Assembly: GCA_030049455.1 (NCBI GenBank)
Contig: JASIKV010000124.1
Coordinates: forward strand, 1 to 6,450
DNA: 6,450 nucleotides
Origin: Terriglobia bacterium
GTDB lineage: Bacteria; Acidobacteriota; Terriglobia; UBA7540
Reading direction: 5' to 3'
In this document: in pieces, positions 3,361-6,450 of the stretch
How positions within the stretch are numbered: the first letter of the stretch is position 1
Layout of the letters: the number at the start of each line of letters is the position of its first letter
Notes under the pieces: model-generated
The model's database searches: none
What the model saw: the letters and a program-made list of their open reading frames with translations, nothing else
Told to the model about the DNA's origin: nothing
Translations under genes and position numbers: made by a program

Positions 3361-6300
3361 GCAAATTGGCTCTCGATTCGCAAAATCCGCTCGCGTCGCA
3401 AAATCAACTGGCGCGAGCCATCGGTGTGGCCAGCGTGCTTGCGGCGGGGCTGCTGCTCGCCCCGCACCCGCTGCGCGCGCAGACCACGCCGGCGGCAGTT
3501 ACATCTGCAGCCGCGCGTGAGCAGGCCATGAAAAAGTATGCTGAACTGCCCTTGAGGTTCGAAGCCAATCAAGGGCAGACTGATTCGCGCGTAAAGTTCA
3601 TGTCCCGCGGGCCCGCGTACTCGCTCTATCTGACGCAAAACGGCGCGCTCCTGAAGCTTGCCTGCCCTGATACAAATACAGGGGGGAGATCCACATCCGC
3701 GGGCTTGCCGCAGCAGAGTAAGTTTTCCTCCGTGCTCCGGTTGCAATTCACCAATACCGACCCCAATACTCAAGTCACAGGCGGACGCCCGTTAGCCGCC
3801 ATAACGAACTATTTTCTCGGCAGTGACCCTGCGCAGTGGCACACCAAAATACCAAACTATGCCGAGGTCGAATATCAGAACTTGTATCCGGGCATAGACG
3901 CCATATTTCATGGTAATCCCCAGCAACTCGAGTATGACTTGGTGGTAGCTCCGGGAGCGGACCCCAGCCGTGTGGTCATCGAGGTGGGCGGGGAAGCGCG
4001 CCTGCACCTGGGAACTGACGGCGACATTGTGGTGTCGATGGCTCCGGCGCGCGGCGCCGTGCCGCATGGCGATGCGGGCCGGGAAGCGGTGAAGCTGCAG
4101 AAGCCGATCATCTACCAGGGCCAAGGTGCGACGCGGCGGGCCGTCGCCGGCAGATTCAAGCTGCTGGCGGGCAACAGAGTTGGGTTTGAGATAGGATCTT
4201 ATGACCGCTCCCGAACTCTCGTCATCGACCCCACAATCGCCTATGCCACTTACCTGGGCGGCGCTGAAGTCGCCACGGTCGGCACGGGGATCGCCGTGGA
4301 CAGCAACGGCAGCGCGTACGTCACCGGATACGTGGCCGGCGTGCTCGATTTTCCGACCACTCCCGACAGCTACGAACCGAGCCTTTCGGGAGGCACGCAG
4401 GGGTTTATATCGAAATTCAGCGCCGACGGGTCATCGCTCGTTTACTCGACCTATCTAGGCTCCTCAACAGCGACGACTTATGCTGAATCCATCGCCGTGG
4501 ACAGTTCCGGCAATGCCTACGTCACCGGCGGGACGCAGGCCTCTCCCCAGAGCTTCCCCACCACTTCCGGTTCCTTTGAACCTCAGCCCCCCTCGCTCAC
4601 CGGGCAGGTCGCTCTTCAGGAATGTGGCTACAGTCCCTGCCCGGCTACACAGCAGTTGCCTTTCGTAAGCAAGCTCAGCGCGGACGGATCGACTCTGGTC
4701 TATTCGACCTTCCTTGATGGGACACCGATCAACACAGATGATATGGGCAACGGAATCGCGGTTGACAGCTCCGGTGAAGCATACGTCTTGGGCTATAGCT
4801 CCGCAGCCACCGACGCCTATGGGCACAGCGGCTTTCCCACAACTTCGGGCGCATTTCAGCCTACCAACCCTGGCTATGACACGAGCACAGGTGCATTGAC
4901 CGGCCTGGAGACCGACTTTGTCGCCAAGCTCAGTGCCGACGGCTCGACCCTGGTGTTTGGGACCTATCTCGGAGGCAGCGAAGGAACAGGCGCCAATGTC
5001 GAAGGCTCACGACCGGCCATTGCCGTCGATTCGTCTGGAGATGCGTATGTCAGCGATCTTACCGATTCTCCGAACTTCCCAGTCACTTCGGGAGCCTATC
5101 AAACGACTTCGAGTCATCCCCTCATCGGGGGTACTTATTTCGGGGCGCCGGCCCTTGTGGTGACGAAGTTCGACCCTTCTGGGAATGTACTCTACTCGAC
5201 ATTCCTGGGAGGCAGCACTCAGGAGTGGGCGGGAGGAATCGCCGCAGACTCCGCCGGCGACGCGTATGTGGGAGGCACAACGGGTTCGTCAAACTTCCCA
5301 ATCACCGCCGGTGCGGCGATCACAACCTGCATCGAGATCAATACTGTGTGTGATGATGGGTTCGTCACGGAGATTGATCCGACCGGCGCGGCGCTGGTCT
5401 ATTCCACTTTTCTGGGAGTCGTAATTGTCACCAGCACAGGCATTGATCCTTGGGACTCCGTCAGTGTGGTGGGTCAAGCGAACCCAGCGGGCTTTTATGA
5501 GACTTCCGGTGCTTTCTACGCATGTGTGGGTTGCTCGGGGCTGCCTCCGTACATCCTCAAATTGAGTCCCGATGGATCGACTGTCGTTTTCTCCAGCTAT
5601 CTGACCGATGGAGGAACAACCAACCTGCTCTCCCCATCGGTCGCCGTGGATTCTGACGGAGAAGCGTATTTGACTGCTTATGTCCCACCCGTCAATAGTT
5701 CCATTTTCCAGACGACACCCGGAGCTTTCCAGACAACTCAGCCGGCGGAAAGTGGCGACTACTCAACCAATGTAAGCAAAATTGAGTTGGTGTCGGGCCC
5801 ACTTGTGCAATTCTCACCCACCAGCCTTAACTTCGGCAGCGTGCCGCTCGGCACGCCGAGCGCTGCAATGTCGATGACGCTGACAAACTTCGGAAACGCC
5901 AGCCTCATGATGGGCCAGGTTACTGTTTCGGGCACAAATTATCTCGACTTCAGCAACGTTACTTCGTCGGACACCTGTAGCAACCAGACGATTTTGCCGG
6001 CCGGCACTTGCTCGGTCAGCGTTATCTTCGCGCCCAGCCTCAACGGGAGCGAATCCGCCACACTGAGCTTCCCGGATAATGCCGCCGGAAGTCCGCAGAC
6101 AGTGGGGCTGAGCGGCACGGGAACGGTCACGGGGCCGCTGCTGGTCCTGAACCCCGCCTCTGTCGTTAATGGAATGACCTTCCCGACCACCGCTATGGGC
6201 CAGCCTTCGGTAGCCCAATCTTTCCAGATTGAGAACGAGGGCGCCGCGCCGTTGCTCTTCTCCACGATCCAGGTGTTGGGCGGAGACGCCGGCGACTTCG

Positions 6301-6450
6301 TGGAAAGCAATACGTGCCCGCTGGCTCCCAACTCGCTGCCGGATTCGACCAGCAGCAATAACACTTGTACGGTCAGCATTTATTTTCAGCCCACGCAGCC
6401 GGGCGGAACGGCGGAATCGGCCGTGCTGGTGATCGCGAGCAACGGCGTAA
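3357..6450 (+). CDS. Large secreted SBBP beta-propeller protein with DUF7948-like and ASH (choice-of-anchor D) domains, C-terminus beyond the window
   Basis: The frame is open from the ATG at 3357 to the right edge (1031 full codons, no stop). That ATG is preferred because a signal peptide follows: a polar start, a hydrophobic core at about 21-36 and a likely cut after LRA (41). The ribosome site is weak (TGAGG, 3347-3351, 5-nt spacing). In-frame GTG 3297 is an alternative. Residues 64-293 match the DUF7948-type region (LPLRFEANQGQTD near the start, TLVIDPT at the end). Seven SBBP units follow to about residue 810, starting near 296, 362, 448, 533, 612, 681 and 744. Each is built around Y-[ST]-T-[YF]-LGG, IAVDSxGxAYVxG and FPxTxGAF; unit 6 has lost the IAVDS motif. 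Two Ig-like ASH domains come next (about 819-922 and 926 onward; FSPTSLNFGSVPLGTPSAAM opens the first), each with its usual cysteine pair (874/885, 987/1004). Such proteins are extracellular or surface-bound and probably act in binding or adhesion. No enzyme motif is seen. Confidence 0.93.
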   Translation, partial: MSKLALDSQNPLASQNQLARAIGVASVLAAGLLLAPHPLRAQTTPAAVTSAAAREQAMKKYAELPLRFEANQGQTDSRVKFMSRGPAYSLYLTQNGALLKLACPDTNTGGRSTSAGLPQQSKFSSVLRLQFTNTDPNTQVTGGRPLAAITNYFLGSDPAQWHTKIPNYAEVEYQNLYPGIDAIFHGNPQQLEYDLVVAPGADPSRVVIEVGGEARLHLGTDGDIVVSMAPARGAVPHGDAGREAVKLQKPIIYQGQGATRRAVAGRFKLLAGNRVGFEIGSYDRSRTLVIDPTIAYATYLGGAEVATVGTGIAVDSNGSAYVTGYVAGVLDFPTTPDSYEPSLSGGTQGFISKFSADGSSLVYSTYLGSSTATTYAESIAVDSSGNAYVTGGTQASPQSFPTTSGSFEPQPPSLTGQVALQECGYSPCPATQQLPFVSKLSADGSTLVYSTFLDGTPINTDDMGNGIAVDSSGEAYVLGYSSAATDAYGHSGFPTTSGAFQPTNPGYDTSTGALTGLETDFVAKLSADGSTLVFGTYLGGSEGTGANVEGSRPAIAVDSSGDAYVSDLTDSPNFPVTSGAYQTTSSHPLIGGTYFGAPALVVTKFDPSGNVLYSTFLGGSTQEWAGGIAADSAGDAYVGGTTGSSNFPITAGAAITTCIEINTVCDDGFVTEIDPTGAALVYSTFLGVVIVTSTGIDPWDSVSVVGQANPAGFYETSGAFYACVGCSGLPPYILKLSPDGSTVVFSSYLTDGGTTNLLSPSVAVDSDGEAYLTAYVPPVNSSIFQTTPGAFQTTQPAESGDYSTNVSKIELVSGPLVQFSPTSLNFGSVPLGTPSAAMSMTLTNFGNASLMMGQVTVSGTNYLDFSNVTSSDTCSNQTILPAGTCSVSVIFAPSLNGSESATLSFPDNAAGSPQTVGLSGTGTVTGPLLVLNPASVVNGMTFPTTAMGQPSVAQSFQIENEGAAPLLFSTIQVLGGDAGDFVESNTCPLAPNSLPDSTSSNNTCTVSIYFQPTQPGGTAESAVLVIASNGV

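Noticed and set aside
3261..3773. 170-codon minus-strand frame opposite the start of the giant gene
   Set aside because: Antisense to the signal peptide and DUF7948-like region, which are clearly coding on the plus strand.
4242..5790. Tandem DNA repeat
   Set aside because: The periodicity is at protein level (SBBP units); the nucleotide sequences have diverged and unit lengths vary.

Overview
The window looks like chromosomal DNA of a soil-type member of the Acidobacteriota (Terriglobia/'Koribacter'-like). This is inferred from three things: a large secreted protein combining a DUF7948-type N-terminus, SBBP beta-propeller repeats and ASPM/SPD-2/Hydin (choice-of-anchor D) domains; a small exported protein of a type I associate with that phylum; and intergenic spaces filled with GC-rich nested palindromes. 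No 16S or other taxonomic marker is present, so the assignment is by style only.

Layout. The left end, on the minus strand, holds the N-terminal half of a TetR-family regulator (1-281, cut by the window edge). Behind it lies a complete tRNA-Leu(UAG) gene with encoded CCA (336-420) and a plausible sigma70-type promoter. An 813-bp gap (421-1233) separates these minus-strand genes from the plus-strand genes. The gap contains a degenerate mosaic of palindromic modules (721-890), an A-tract region followed by a good candidate plus-strand promoter (944-1004), and a long leader with competing hairpins. Two plus-strand genes follow, 43 bp apart and probably one operon: a six-helix membrane protein of unknown function (1234-2010) and a secreted or anchored protein with a Pro/Ala/Gln-rich linker and a beta-rich, Cys-containing body (2054-2935).

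A second intergenic region (2936-3356) holds a 9-bp hairpin just after the operon, a 92-bp nested palindrome (3102-3193), a short hairpin repeat (3198-3222) and a perfect 16-bp-stem palindrome (3294-3327). From 3357 to the right edge runs one uninterrupted reading frame of at least 1031 codons, encoding a large exported protein: signal peptide, DUF7948-like domain, seven SBBP units (probably a seven-bladed propeller) and two immunoglobulin-like ASH domains, with the C-terminus outside the window.

The genes suggest investment in the cell surface: a membrane protein and two exported beta-rich proteins. No catalytic function can be assigned to any of them. The most noteworthy signals are non-coding. 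Related palindromic modules occur on both sides of the two-gene unit in the same order. A strong Shine-Dalgarno sequence lies upstream of the giant gene without a close start codon; it leads into a possible 22-codon ORF that crosses the palindrome and ends in an ATGA overlap with the giant gene. I see no convincing evidence of a complete undescribed defence or mobile system.
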